This document shows positions 55,397 to 62,905 of a stretch of 64,000 bases of DNA, piece by piece (position 1 is the first letter of the stretch; each line of letters opens with the position of its first letter). The notes under the pieces are model-generated. The model searched no databases, was not told the origin of the DNA, and worked only from the letters and a program-made list of their open reading frames with translations. A program made the position numbers and the translations under genes. Source of the stretch: JAWXCB01 sp034440455 (lineage in GTDB: Bacteria; Bacteroidota; Bacteroidia; Chitinophagales; CAIOSU01); assembly GCA_034440455.1 (NCBI GenBank), contig JAWXCB010000033.1:1-64000 (forward strand). The letters are read 5' to 3'.

Positions 55397-55429
55397 AAGT
55401 CCCGGTAAACAACCGGGACTTTTTATTTT
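55397..55429 (+). terminator. Attenuator terminator abutting the pheA start codon
   Basis: AAGTCCCGGT (55397-55406), loop AAACA, ACCGGGACTT (55412-55421): a perfect 10-bp stem followed by a U-rich run ending at 55429, the base before the pheA ATG. In read-through RNA this hairpin would also lie over the translation initiation region. Confidence 0.92.
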
Positions 55430-56365
55430 ATGGCAAGCCAAAAGAAAAAAACAAAAGTTGCAATTCAGGGAATCGCGGCAAGCTTTCACGAAATCGCTGC
55501 GCTCACTTATTTCAACATTCCCGTTGAAACAGTTGAATGCCTCACGTTTTATCAACTCTGCGAAACGCTGAAAAACGAAAAGTCGGATTATGCGGTGATG
55601 GCAATTGAAAACACCATAGCGGGCAGCATTCTTCCCAACTATTTTTTGTTGCAGCAGAATCATTTCAGCATAGTCGGTGAACTCTACCTGCCCATTCATT
55701 TGCATTTGCTTGCCTTGCCCGGTGTTGCATTGAAAGACATCCGCAGCATTGAATCGCACCCGATGGCAATTCGACAGTGTTATGAGTTTCTGCATTCGCT
55801 GCATGGCATTGAACTAAAAGAAAGTGATGACACGGCTTTCTCCGCAAAGCGCATCAAAGATTTGCAGTTGAAAGACACGGCAGCCATTGCCAATGAACAA
55901 GCTGCAAAGAAGTTTGGCTTACAGATTTTGGAGAAGCGTATTGAAACGAACAAAAAGAATTTCACACGCTTCCTCATTCTTACAAGACGCACCGTATTGA
56001 ACGGCAGTGATAAAAATTCTTCATCAAACACCCTCTCCTTCGGAGAGGGCAAGGGTGAGGCAATAAAAAAAGTAATTTTTAAAACTGCCGGAAAGCAAGA
56101 AAGCAACAAAGCCTCTATTTGCTTTGAAGTGGCGAATGAAGTGGGCAGCCTTGCCGATGCGCTGATGACATTTAAAACCAATCAAATTAACCTGACAAAA
56201 ATTCAATCTATTCCCATCATCGGGAAGCCGAATGAATATTCAATACATGTTGACGTGGAATGGAAGCGCAGGAAAAATTATGACGATGCCATACACATTG
56301 TAATGCGGCAGGTGCGCAACCTAAATGTGCTGGGTGAATACAAAAAGGCGCAAATCAAATTCTGA
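55430..56365 (+). CDS. pheA: Prephenate dehydratase with an in-frame 29-codon palindromic insert
   Basis: 311 aa; converts prephenate to phenylpyruvate. Catalytic PDT domain at about 8-185 (VAIQGIAASFHEIAAL, DYAVMAIENTIAGSILPNY, ESHPMAIRQCYEFL, AIANEQAAKKFGL, and NFTRFLIL with the conserved Thr-Arg-Phe). ACT domain at about 225-311 (KASICFEVANEVGSLADALMTFKTNQINLTKIQSIP, where Phe binds as feedback inhibitor). Residues 192-220 are encoded exactly by the palindromic element 56003-56089 and lie in the linker between domains. First gene of the aromatic operon, controlled by the attenuator upstream; 3 bp precede the aminotransferase. Confidence 0.95.
   Translation: MASQKKKTKVAIQGIAASFHEIAALTYFNIPVETVECLTFYQLCETLKNEKSDYAVMAIENTIAGSILPNYFLLQQNHFSIVGELYLPIHLHLLALPGVALKDIRSIESHPMAIRQCYEFLHSLHGIELKESDDTAFSAKRIKDLQLKDTAAIANEQAAKKFGLQILEKRIETNKKNFTRFLILTRRTVLNGSDKNSSSNTLSFGEGKGEAIKKVIFKTAGKQESNKASICFEVANEVGSLADALMTFKTNQINLTKIQSIPIIGKPNEYSIHVDVEWKRRKNYDDAIHIVMRQVRNLNVLGEYKKAQIKF
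56003..56089 (+). repeat. 87-nt palindromic element inserted in frame in pheA
   Basis: Ends GGCAGTGATAAAAA (56003-56016) and TTTTTAAAACTGCC (56076-56089) match those of the intergenic element at 25908-25993, as do the inner CCCTCTCCTTCGGAGAGGG hairpin and the GGGTGAGGCAATAAAAA run. It starts on a codon boundary, is exactly 29 codons long and has no stop. Confidence 0.85.
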
Positions 56366-56368
56366 ACG

Positions 56369-57541
56369 ATGATAGAAACGGCAAAGCGCATCGCGCAGGT
56401 GGAAGAATATTATTTCAGCAAAAAGCTCGCTGAGGTGCGCAGCCTTGATACGCCTGCGTTGCGTGTAATCAATCTCGGAATCGGCAGTCCTGACCTTGCG
56501 CCAACGAAACAAGTGATTGATGCGCTTGCGTCATCAGCACAGCTTTCAACGAGTCACGGGTATCAGAGCTACAAAGGCGTTCCGCAACTCCGCAACGCGA
56601 TTAAAGATTTTTATAACAGGATTTATCATGTGCAATTGGATGCCGACACAATGATTCTTCCGTTGATTGGCTCGAAAGAAGGCATCATGCACATCACGAT
56701 GGCATTTGTGAATGAAGGTGATGAAGCGCTGATTCCCAATCCAGGCTACCCTACTTATTCGTCTGTTGCAAAGATTGCGGGCGCGAAAATCAGGGCGTAT
56801 GATTTGATGGAAGAGAAAGACTGGGCTGTTGATTTGGAAGCGTTGCGCAAAAGTGATTTATCAAAGGTGAAACTGATGTGGGTGAATTATCCGAATATGC
56901 CTACAGGAAAAACTGCTTCTCACGATGAGTTGAAAGCATTGGTTGATTTAGCGCATGCTCATCATTTCCTGCTTATAAATGACAATCCTTACAGCCTGAT
57001 TTTAAATGATACACCGAGGAGCATCCTATCGGTTGAGGGAGCTGAAGACGTTGCGCTTGAATTGAATTCTCTCAGCAAGTCGCACAACATGGCGGGTTGG
57101 CGCTTGGGGTGGGTGGCAGGGAAGAAAGAATACATTGACGCTATCGTGCGCGTGAAAAGCAACATGGATTCCGGCATGTTCCTTCCGCTGCAACTGGCGG
57201 CTGCCGAGGCGTTGAAGAATAACAAGGAATGGTTTGATGCGCTGAATAACATTTACCGCGAGCGAAAGAAAGCAGTGCAGCAAATACTTGATACGCTCGG
57301 TTGCACTTATTCAAACAACCAATCGGGACTGTTTGTATGGGCGAAAATTCCCGATGCAATTTCAGATGTAGAGAAATGGGTGGATGAAATTCTTTATGGA
57401 ACAAAAGTGTTCATCACACCCGGATTCATCTTTGGCGATGCGGGGAAACGCTATGTGCGCATTGCGTTGTGCAGCCCGGTGGAAACAATACAGCAAGCGT
57501 TAAATAGGATTAAGAAGTTTATGAATAAAGAAAGCACTTAA
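56369..57541 (+). CDS. Class I/II PLP-dependent aminotransferase of the aromatic operon
   Basis: A 390-aa fold-type I aminotransferase. Markers: NLGIGSPDLAPTKQVIDAL near residue 33, YQSYKGVPQLRNAI, PLIGSKEGIMHI near 95, NPGYPTYSSVAKIAGA, NYPNMPTGKTAS near 173, NDNPYSLI near 205 (cofactor Asp/Tyr), SLSKSHNMAGWRLGWVAG near 232-250 (Schiff-base Lys), and the carboxylate-binding Arg in KRYVRIALCSP. It probably transaminates phenylpyruvate/hydroxyphenylpyruvate or prephenate, completing Phe and Tyr synthesis. It lies between pheA and tyrA with a 3-bp gap, so it is translated from the same mRNA. Confidence 0.9.
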   Translation: MIETAKRIAQVEEYYFSKKLAEVRSLDTPALRVINLGIGSPDLAPTKQVIDALASSAQLSTSHGYQSYKGVPQLRNAIKDFYNRIYHVQLDADTMILPLIGSKEGIMHITMAFVNEGDEALIPNPGYPTYSSVAKIAGAKIRAYDLMEEKDWAVDLEALRKSDLSKVKLMWVNYPNMPTGKTASHDELKALVDLAHAHHFLLINDNPYSLILNDTPRSILSVEGAEDVALELNSLSKSHNMAGWRLGWVAGKKEYIDAIVRVKSNMDSGMFLPLQLAAAEALKNNKEWFDALNNIYRERKKAVQQILDTLGCTYSNNQSGLFVWAKIPDAISDVEKWVDEILYGTKVFITPGFIFGDAGKRYVRIALCSPVETIQQALNRIKKFMNKEST

Positions 57542-57548
57542 AAGAAAG

Positions 57549-57639
57549 CGTCATTGCGAGAGCGTAGTACAAATTGCACCGAGCAGGGCTTTTCCCCTCT
57601 TAGAGGAGAAGCCCAGCGCACAAAGCCGGTGCAATGACG
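57549..57639. repeat. Palindromic element of the CGTCATTGCGA family between operon genes
   Basis: CGTCATTGCGAG at 57549 and GTGCAATGACG ending at 57639 are the inverted ends. The centre folds as GGGCTTTTCC...GGAGAAGCCC. It fills the only sizeable gap (133 bp) within the aromatic operon. Confidence 0.65.
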
Positions 57640-57674
57640 GTAGTTTCTTTAAAGCTTTTTCAAATTAACACACA

Positions 57675-58565
57675 ATGAAAACAACCATCATCGGCTTGGG
57701 ACTTATCGGGGGAAGCATCGCGATTGACCTGCGCAAAAAAGGCTTTGCCACTTCAATCATTGGCGTGGATGCAAATGAAAGCAATGCGAAGAAGGCGCTG
57801 GAGCTTGGCTTGGTTGATAAAATCCTCCCTTTGCACGAAGCAGTGCGCGATGCTGAACTTGTGCTGATTGCAATTCCAGTGAATGCTCTTAAGAATGTAT
57901 TGCAACAAGTGCTGGATGAAGTTGCTCCAACAGCCGTAGTGATTGACGCAGGCTCTACCAAGTCGGGGCTTTGCAAATCCGTTTCCACGCACAGCAAGAG
58001 AAATCAATTCGTTGCCTCCCACCCGATTGCCGGTACGGAAAACTCAGGACCTGAAGCAGCTTTCATCGGGTTGTTTCAAAACAAAACAAATATCATCTGT
58101 GAAAAAGAGAAATCATCTGCACACGCATTGCAGGTTGCTGAAGCTATTTTCACTGTCCTCGGCATGAGAACCATCTTCATGGATGCGGTGGAGCATGATA
58201 AGCATGTAGCCTACGTTTCGCACCTCTCGCACGTCAGTTCGTTTTTGCTTGGGCAAACGGTGCTTGATATTGAAAAAGACGAGAAAAATATTTTCAACCT
58301 TGCAGGCAGTGGTTTCGCCTCCACCGTGCGTCTTGCTAAAAGCTCGCCTGACATGTGGGCTCCTATCTTTGAACAGAATGCGGAGTTTCTCAGCCAGGCG
58401 TTGCTCGAATATATTATGCACCTGCAGCAGTTTCAATATTATTTGATGAAGCGCGATGTGAAAGAATTGCATCGCATCATGACGAAAGCAAATCATATTC
58501 GCGAAGTGCTTGCGGGCATTGAATTGAAACAATCAAAACCAGTTATCGAAAAGACTCAACACTAA
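57675..58565 (+). CDS. tyrA: Prephenate dehydrogenase
   Basis: A 296-aa TyrA. Rossmann motif GLGLIGGSIA at residues 7-16, the acidic residue in IIGVDANESNAKKALELGLVD, then the catalytic-region signatures ASHPIAGTENSGPEAA near residue 115 and VEHDKHVAYVSHLSHVSSF near 172 (conserved His of the dehydrogenase). Helical dimer domain at about 165-280 (FNLAGSGFASTVRLAKSSPDMW). Oxidatively decarboxylates prephenate to 4-hydroxyphenylpyruvate for tyrosine. No ACT domain. Followed 6 bp later by the DAHP synthase/chorismate mutase gene. Confidence 0.93.
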   Translation: MKTTIIGLGLIGGSIAIDLRKKGFATSIIGVDANESNAKKALELGLVDKILPLHEAVRDAELVLIAIPVNALKNVLQQVLDEVAPTAVVIDAGSTKSGLCKSVSTHSKRNQFVASHPIAGTENSGPEAAFIGLFQNKTNIICEKEKSSAHALQVAEAIFTVLGMRTIFMDAVEHDKHVAYVSHLSHVSSFLLGQTVLDIEKDEKNIFNLAGSGFASTVRLAKSSPDMWAPIFEQNAEFLSQALLEYIMHLQQFQYYLMKRDVKELHRIMTKANHIREVLAGIELKQSKPVIEKTQH

Positions 58566-58571
58566 TCAGCT

Positions 58572-59687
58572 ATGAAAAAAAACATCCAACTCCAACCGAT
58601 CTCCTCTTGGTTGCCTACGGCAACACGCCCCGTGATTATCAGCGGACCATGCAGCGCGGAAACTGAATCGCAGATGGTTGCCACTGCAAAACAAATTGCA
58701 GCTACCGGAAAAGTACACGCTTTGCGCGCAGGCATCTGGAAGCCCCGCACACGCCCCGACCAGTATGAAGGCGCAGGTGAAGTCGGCTTGAAATGGCTCA
58801 CCCTTGCCGGAAAAGAAACAGGGCTGCCTGTCACTACTGAAGTTGCTAATGCAGTGCATGTGGATGCATGCCTGAAAGCGGGCGTTGATTTCCTTTGGCT
58901 GGGCGCGCGCACAACGGTGAATCCATTTTCCGTGCAGGAGATTGCCGATGCGCTGAAAGGCGTTGACATTCCCGTGCTCGTGAAAAACCCAGTGAACCCT
59001 GACCTTGAGTTGTGGATTGGCGCACTCGAACGCCTCAACAAAGCAGGCATCACCAAACTCGCTGCCATTCATCGCGGATTTTCTTCGTTTGAAAAAGGAC
59101 CCTTTCGCAACGCGCCCATGTGGGACATCGCGATTGAGTTGAAAACACGCATCCCCGAACTTGATATTCTCTGCGACCCCAGTCATATTTGCGGTGCGCG
59201 TGACCTCATCGTCTTCGTGGCGCAAAAGGCGCTCGACCTCGACATGGCGGGGCTGATGATTGAAAGCCACATCAATCCTGATGCTGCATGGAGTGATGCG
59301 AAACAACAAGTGACGCCTGCCGTACTATCATTCATCATAGATAATTTGATTGTGCGCACCGTTTCAACAGAAAACAAAAAATTTAAAGACACGCTTACAA
59401 TGTTTCGCGAGCAGATTGACTTGCTTGATGATGAAATCATGAGCAAGTTTGCCGCGCGCATGAAGATTTCTGAACAAATCGGGCAATACAAAAAGGAGAA
59501 CAACGTAACGATTCTGCAAGTAAAGCGCTGGGAAGAAATCATCCAGACGCGCGTTGACCTCGGCAAGGCAATGGGTCTTAGCGGAGAGTTCACGACCGAG
59601 TTACTCAAACTCATTCACCACGAATCCATCGCGGTGCAGACCAAGGTGATGAATGCGGCAGAACAGGCAAATAGTAATAAACAATAG
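58572..59687 (+). CDS. Bifunctional DAHP synthase (type I) / chorismate mutase
   Basis: 371 aa. The N-terminal type I DAHP synthase domain (about 18-265) has PVIISGPCSAETESQM, LRAGIWKPRTRPDQYEG, ARTTVNPFSVQEIADAL, VKNPVNPD, CDPSHICGARD (metal ligands) and GLMIESHINPDAAWSDAKQQ. The C-terminal AroQ-type chorismate mutase domain (about 275-360) has FREQIDLLDDEIMSKFAARMKISEQIGQYKKENNVTILQ and WEEIIQTRVDLGKAMGLS. It supplies both the first shikimate step and prephenate for PheA and TyrA, so the operon holds entry and exit reactions. The fusion order DAHPS-CM is common in Bacteroidota. Confidence 0.93.
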   Translation: MKKNIQLQPISSWLPTATRPVIISGPCSAETESQMVATAKQIAATGKVHALRAGIWKPRTRPDQYEGAGEVGLKWLTLAGKETGLPVTTEVANAVHVDACLKAGVDFLWLGARTTVNPFSVQEIADALKGVDIPVLVKNPVNPDLELWIGALERLNKAGITKLAAIHRGFSSFEKGPFRNAPMWDIAIELKTRIPELDILCDPSHICGARDLIVFVAQKALDLDMAGLMIESHINPDAAWSDAKQQVTPAVLSFIIDNLIVRTVSTENKKFKDTLTMFREQIDLLDDEIMSKFAARMKISEQIGQYKKENNVTILQVKRWEEIIQTRVDLGKAMGLSGEFTTELLKLIHHESIAVQTKVMNAAEQANSNKQ

Positions 59688-59928
59688 CCTTTAATCAATA
59701 TCAGCAGACCGAGGCGAAACTCAGAATGGGTATCTCAGAAGTTGATGCTGATGTTTGTAATTGCCCGCATCAATAGGACATATTGCACCAACTCGCGCGG
59801 AGGGATTGAAGGGCAATTCCCCCTATTTGATACCCCCTTTGTATCCCTAATTCGGGATGAAACATTTCTCCTAAGGCGGGGAAAAGCCACGTTCGTTGCA
59901 ATTTGTCCTTCACCCGGTTGCTGGAACA

Positions 59929-60792
59929 TCACACCCGCTCCATCGCCATATCAAAGCAACTGTTCATGCTCTTGCAGAAACGAAATTGGAAAGGAGATTC
60001 TTCAATTTGCAATGATTTCAAATCTGCAGCGCGAGGCGAGTCGCCCAGCTTTAACCACTGCGTATCGCTCTTTTTATTTTTCTGCCAAATCAAATGCATG
60101 TACTTGTTGATTGAGAAGTTTCCTTGAAAATTCGTTTGGCTTTTCAGCCGCTTGCCATCAAGTACGGAATAGAGATAACTTGTTTCATCCAAACGCTGCA
60201 ACACGCCTGTTGTCGGTACTTTTAACTCAAAGTAATTTTTTCCTCCGTCATCTTTTGCGGTGGTGACGCAATAGTTCCCGTTGATTTGCACATCAATATC
60301 TTCGGTCACTTTGGGCAATCCCCAAATCTTTAATCCACGCAGTTGATTTTCATGCGAAGTGACGGGCATGGAGAAAACATAATAGCCTGCTTTTGTAAAA
60401 CTCTTCATCACCAACGGCAAAAGAGGAGGATTAAACGCTCCGTCAACCATCACAGGAATGGTCATTGCGATTTCGTTATAGCCGGGAATGTTCAGTACGT
60501 TTTTATATTCATAGCATGAAAAGGCAACGAGCGCTCTGTCGAGTGTTCCTTTAATTGGTTTCATCGTGGAATGCGGCATCATCGCCAATGCGCGTTCATA
60601 ATTGCAGAAAAAGATTGCCATCGCGCAGGTTACATTTCCATAAAAAGTAGGGAACTGATAGTTCTTTGTTATTGCATCCGTGAGTTGAACAGGAGCGGTT
60701 GCATGACGCAGTTTGAAACGCTTAAAAAATGCATCTTGAAAGAGATGTTCGTTCTCTATGAATTCTTTTTCAATCGTGTAGTTTGATTTCAT
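59929..60792 (-). CDS. Acetoacetate decarboxylase family protein
   Basis: A 287-aa protein with the ADC-fold pattern: early strands with FPTFYGNVTCAMAIFFCNYERA, the central VAFSCYEYKNVLNIPGYNEIAMTIPVMVDG, and the conserved GLKIWGLPKVTEDIDV near residue 150, which aligns with the family GxxxxGxPK segment. The catalytic Lys of true decarboxylases was not confirmed by eye, so chemistry is uncertain; many Bacteroidota members may be cyclases or isomerases of the same fold. No export signal. Independent of the convergent aromatic operon. Confidence 0.7.
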   Translation of the reverse strand: MKSNYTIEKEFIENEHLFQDAFFKRFKLRHATAPVQLTDAITKNYQFPTFYGNVTCAMAIFFCNYERALAMMPHSTMKPIKGTLDRALVAFSCYEYKNVLNIPGYNEIAMTIPVMVDGAFNPPLLPLVMKSFTKAGYYVFSMPVTSHENQLRGLKIWGLPKVTEDIDVQINGNYCVTTAKDDGGKNYFELKVPTTGVLQRLDETSYLYSVLDGKRLKSQTNFQGNFSINKYMHLIWQKNKKSDTQWLKLGDSPRAADLKSLQIEESPFQFRFCKSMNSCFDMAMERV

Positions 60793-60904
60793 GGGGACAG
60801 GTTTGAGGCAAATGTAAATTTTATTGCCGCAAAATATTTACACCGCTAATATTCTCAACGAGGAAAAAGCATTGAATACTGCACAACTAAAATTAGATAG
60901 CAGG

Positions 60905-62155
60905 TTATTCAACATCTTTTCTCAAATCCAATTTTCTGAAAGAAGGAAAAGCGAGCGCTGTTGCAACTACTGTAAGTAGCGTCATGCTTCCGCCAAACAC
61001 AACGGCTGTAACTGTTCCCATAAGTTTTGCAGTGAGTCCGCTTTCAAACGCGCCCAGTTCATTTGATGAGCCGATGAACATTGAGTTCACTGCGCCAACC
61101 CGACCGCGCATGTTGTCGGGTGTTTTTAATTGCAAAATAGTTTGGCGTATCACTACGGAGATTCCATCTGTGACTCCGCTGAGAAACAATGCCAGCACCG
61201 AGAGCCAAAACCATTCTGAAAGACCGAACAAGATAATACTAAGTCCAAAGCAAAATACTGCGCCCAGCAGTTTGATGCCCGCGTTTTTGTAAAATGGAAC
61301 ATACGCAGAAAGTAAAATGACGATAAACGCGCCCACGGCCGGCATGGCGCGCAACACGCCAAAACCCTGAGCGCCCACTTTTAAAATATCCTGTGCGAAC
61401 ACCGGCAGCAGCGCAATCGCCCCGCCAAACAACACGGCAAACATATCAAGGCTTAATGTGCCCAAGAGTGCTTTTGTGTTATAGACAAATTTGATTCCCT
61501 CTTTCAAGCTTTGCATAATAGGCTCGCCCACTTTCGGATTAAGAATAGGTTTTTTATCAATTTGAGTCGCACACAAAAACGAAAGCACTGCAAAAACCAG
61601 AATCAGGCACATGGACCAATGCACGCCAATCCAGCTAATGGAAAAGCCTGCAAGCGCGGGACCGAGCACTGCGCCAATCTGCCATCCCGTGCTGCTCCAT
61701 GTGGCGGCATTCGCATACGCCTTCTTTGGAACAATCAGCGACACTAACGAAAAGATAGTAGGACCGAAGAAGGCGCGATTAATTCCGCCCATGAACACCA
61801 GCGCGTAGATTGCATATAAAATTTTTTTAGTGGAATAATTTTCCGCTACCTGCGGTAGTGTCAGCAGAAAAAGCCCAAGGCTGATGAGTGAAAATGCGAA
61901 GATGCATTTAATCAGCAAGTTGCGCTTTTCCGTTTGGTCAACGATGTGTCCGGCATATAGCGCTATTGAAAGAGCAGGCACTACTTCCATCAGCCCGATG
62001 ATGCCCAATGAAAGCGGATTCTTCGTGAGGCTATACACCACCCATTCAATCACGATGAATTGCATGCTCCACGCAAACACCAGTGCGAAGCGAACGAGCA
62101 GAAAAATTTTAAACTCTTTGAAACGAAGGGCTGCGTAAGGGTCTCGTTTTTCCAC
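60905..62155 (-). CDS. MFS transporter, EntS/MFS_3 type
   Basis: A 416-aa inner-membrane protein with about 12 hydrophobic segments. It begins DPYAALRFKEFKIFLLVRFALVFAWSMQFIVIEW, and the cytoplasmic loop motif AGHIVDQTEKRNLL (MFS motif A-like GxxxDxxxRxxxL) is at about residues 67-82. A second-half loop reads PDNMRGRVGAVNSMFIGSSNELGAFESG, the standard pattern of MFS_3/enterobactin-exporter-like proteins. It probably exports a small molecule; no linked biosynthetic genes are present. Confidence 0.88.
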   Translation of the reverse strand: MEKRDPYAALRFKEFKIFLLVRFALVFAWSMQFIVIEWVVYSLTKNPLSLGIIGLMEVVPALSIALYAGHIVDQTEKRNLLIKCIFAFSLISLGLFLLTLPQVAENYSTKKILYAIYALVFMGGINRAFFGPTIFSLVSLIVPKKAYANAATWSSTGWQIGAVLGPALAGFSISWIGVHWSMCLILVFAVLSFLCATQIDKKPILNPKVGEPIMQSLKEGIKFVYNTKALLGTLSLDMFAVLFGGAIALLPVFAQDILKVGAQGFGVLRAMPAVGAFIVILLSAYVPFYKNAGIKLLGAVFCFGLSIILFGLSEWFWLSVLALFLSGVTDGISVVIRQTILQLKTPDNMRGRVGAVNSMFIGSSNELGAFESGLTAKLMGTVTAVVFGGSMTLLTVVATALAFPSFRKLDLRKDVE

Positions 62156-62233
62156 TTAGTAATTGTGGCGCAAAACTACCATTCCCTTTGTGTCTGGATT
62201 TTTTTAAGAGGCTTCATCTTTTTTATCATCTTC

Positions 62234-62389
62234 CTACTCATCAAGCAGCTTGCGGATTTCTTCTGGCAGATCATCAGGGTCGGAGCTATTAAGCACGCTG
62301 ATGTGCAACACCCCCGTTGCAATTAAAATAGCAACGAGCGCTGAAATTGCAAGCAGAAAAAGAAGCAGGTAATACAGAATATGTATGAC
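62234..62389 (-). CDS. Possible small membrane protein without a canonical start
   Basis: The minus-strand frame ending at TAG 62234-62236 reads IHILYYLLLFLLAISALVAILI and then an acidic tail (SSDPDDLPEEIRKLLDE): one transmembrane helix and a charged C-terminus, typical of real small membrane proteins. No ATG, GTG or TTG is in frame between the upstream stop and the helix, so it may start at a rare codon, or its start may be mutated. Confidence 0.3.
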   Translation of the reverse strand, partial: VIHILYYLLLFLLAISALVAILIATGVLHISVLNSSDPDDLPEEIRKLLDE

Positions 62390-62439
62390 CCCAAATTTAA
62401 GTAAACAACGCTTTTTTTATTTTTGAAATAATTTGAAGC

Positions 62440-62743
62440 ATGAAGCGATACGTATTTTTTCTATGTAGCTTTTTTCCTCGTGGCAGCATACTCCTTCGGT
62501 ATTATCATCCACCACGTATTGCAAGAGTTCCTGCGAAGGTCTTGTTACAATCGGAGGATACCCACAGTTGGAAATGAAAGAAATGTTCCGATAGAACTAT
62601 ATATTATACTAATTGGTATCAATGATGTGTATTATGTTCTGGGCAATGATGACAATTATCTAAAACAATTAGAAATTCTGACCCTTAGTATTGATAAGTC
62701 AGATAAATGTCATGAGAATCTATTTTATATCGGGTGTTCCTGA
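62440..62743 (+). pseudogene. Possible decayed small exported protein
   Basis: MKRYVFF from the ATG at 62440 leaves frame in a T-rich run. A +1 shift near 62465-62480 continues VAAYSFGIIIHHVLQEF as one hydrophobic segment, then about 70 residues with no family likeness up to 62743. A -7-like TATTTTTG lies at 62418-62425. Weak evidence. Confidence 0.25.
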
Positions 62744-62905
62744 AATTGATTAATCCTCCAGTGCATAGAGAGTGCTATGCGCGCCATCTTCGCCTGTGCA
62801 ACAAGCATCGCAAGGAGGCATTTGAACAGCCCTGCAATTTGTCCTAAACCTGTCAAAAATCAGAGAACGGTTGGGATATTCTGTGATAACCCTTATTTTC
62901 AGCGC

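Larger units (their letters stand above)
55291..55429 (+). promoter_or_regulatory. Ribosome-mediated attenuator of the aromatic amino acid operon
   Basis: Elements in order: leader peptide 55301-55372 with six aromatic codons at 55319-55336; segment 1 AACAACACA (55310-55318), able to pair with segment 2 TGTGTTGTT (55362-55370); antiterminator segment CGGGACTT (55347-55354), able to pair with AAGTCCCG (55397-55404); terminator stem 55397-55406 / 55112-offset arm 55412-55421 and U-tract to 55429. A ribosome stalled on the aromatic codons leaves 55347-55354 free to sequester the terminator's left arm. A ribosome reaching the stop covers it and lets the terminator form. Mechanism inferred from the trp/phe attenuators of Proteobacteria. 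Confidence 0.85.

Noticed and set aside
59742..60110. 122-codon plus-strand frame
   Set aside because: Overlaps the end of the ADC-family gene in antisense and lacks a coherent protein pattern.
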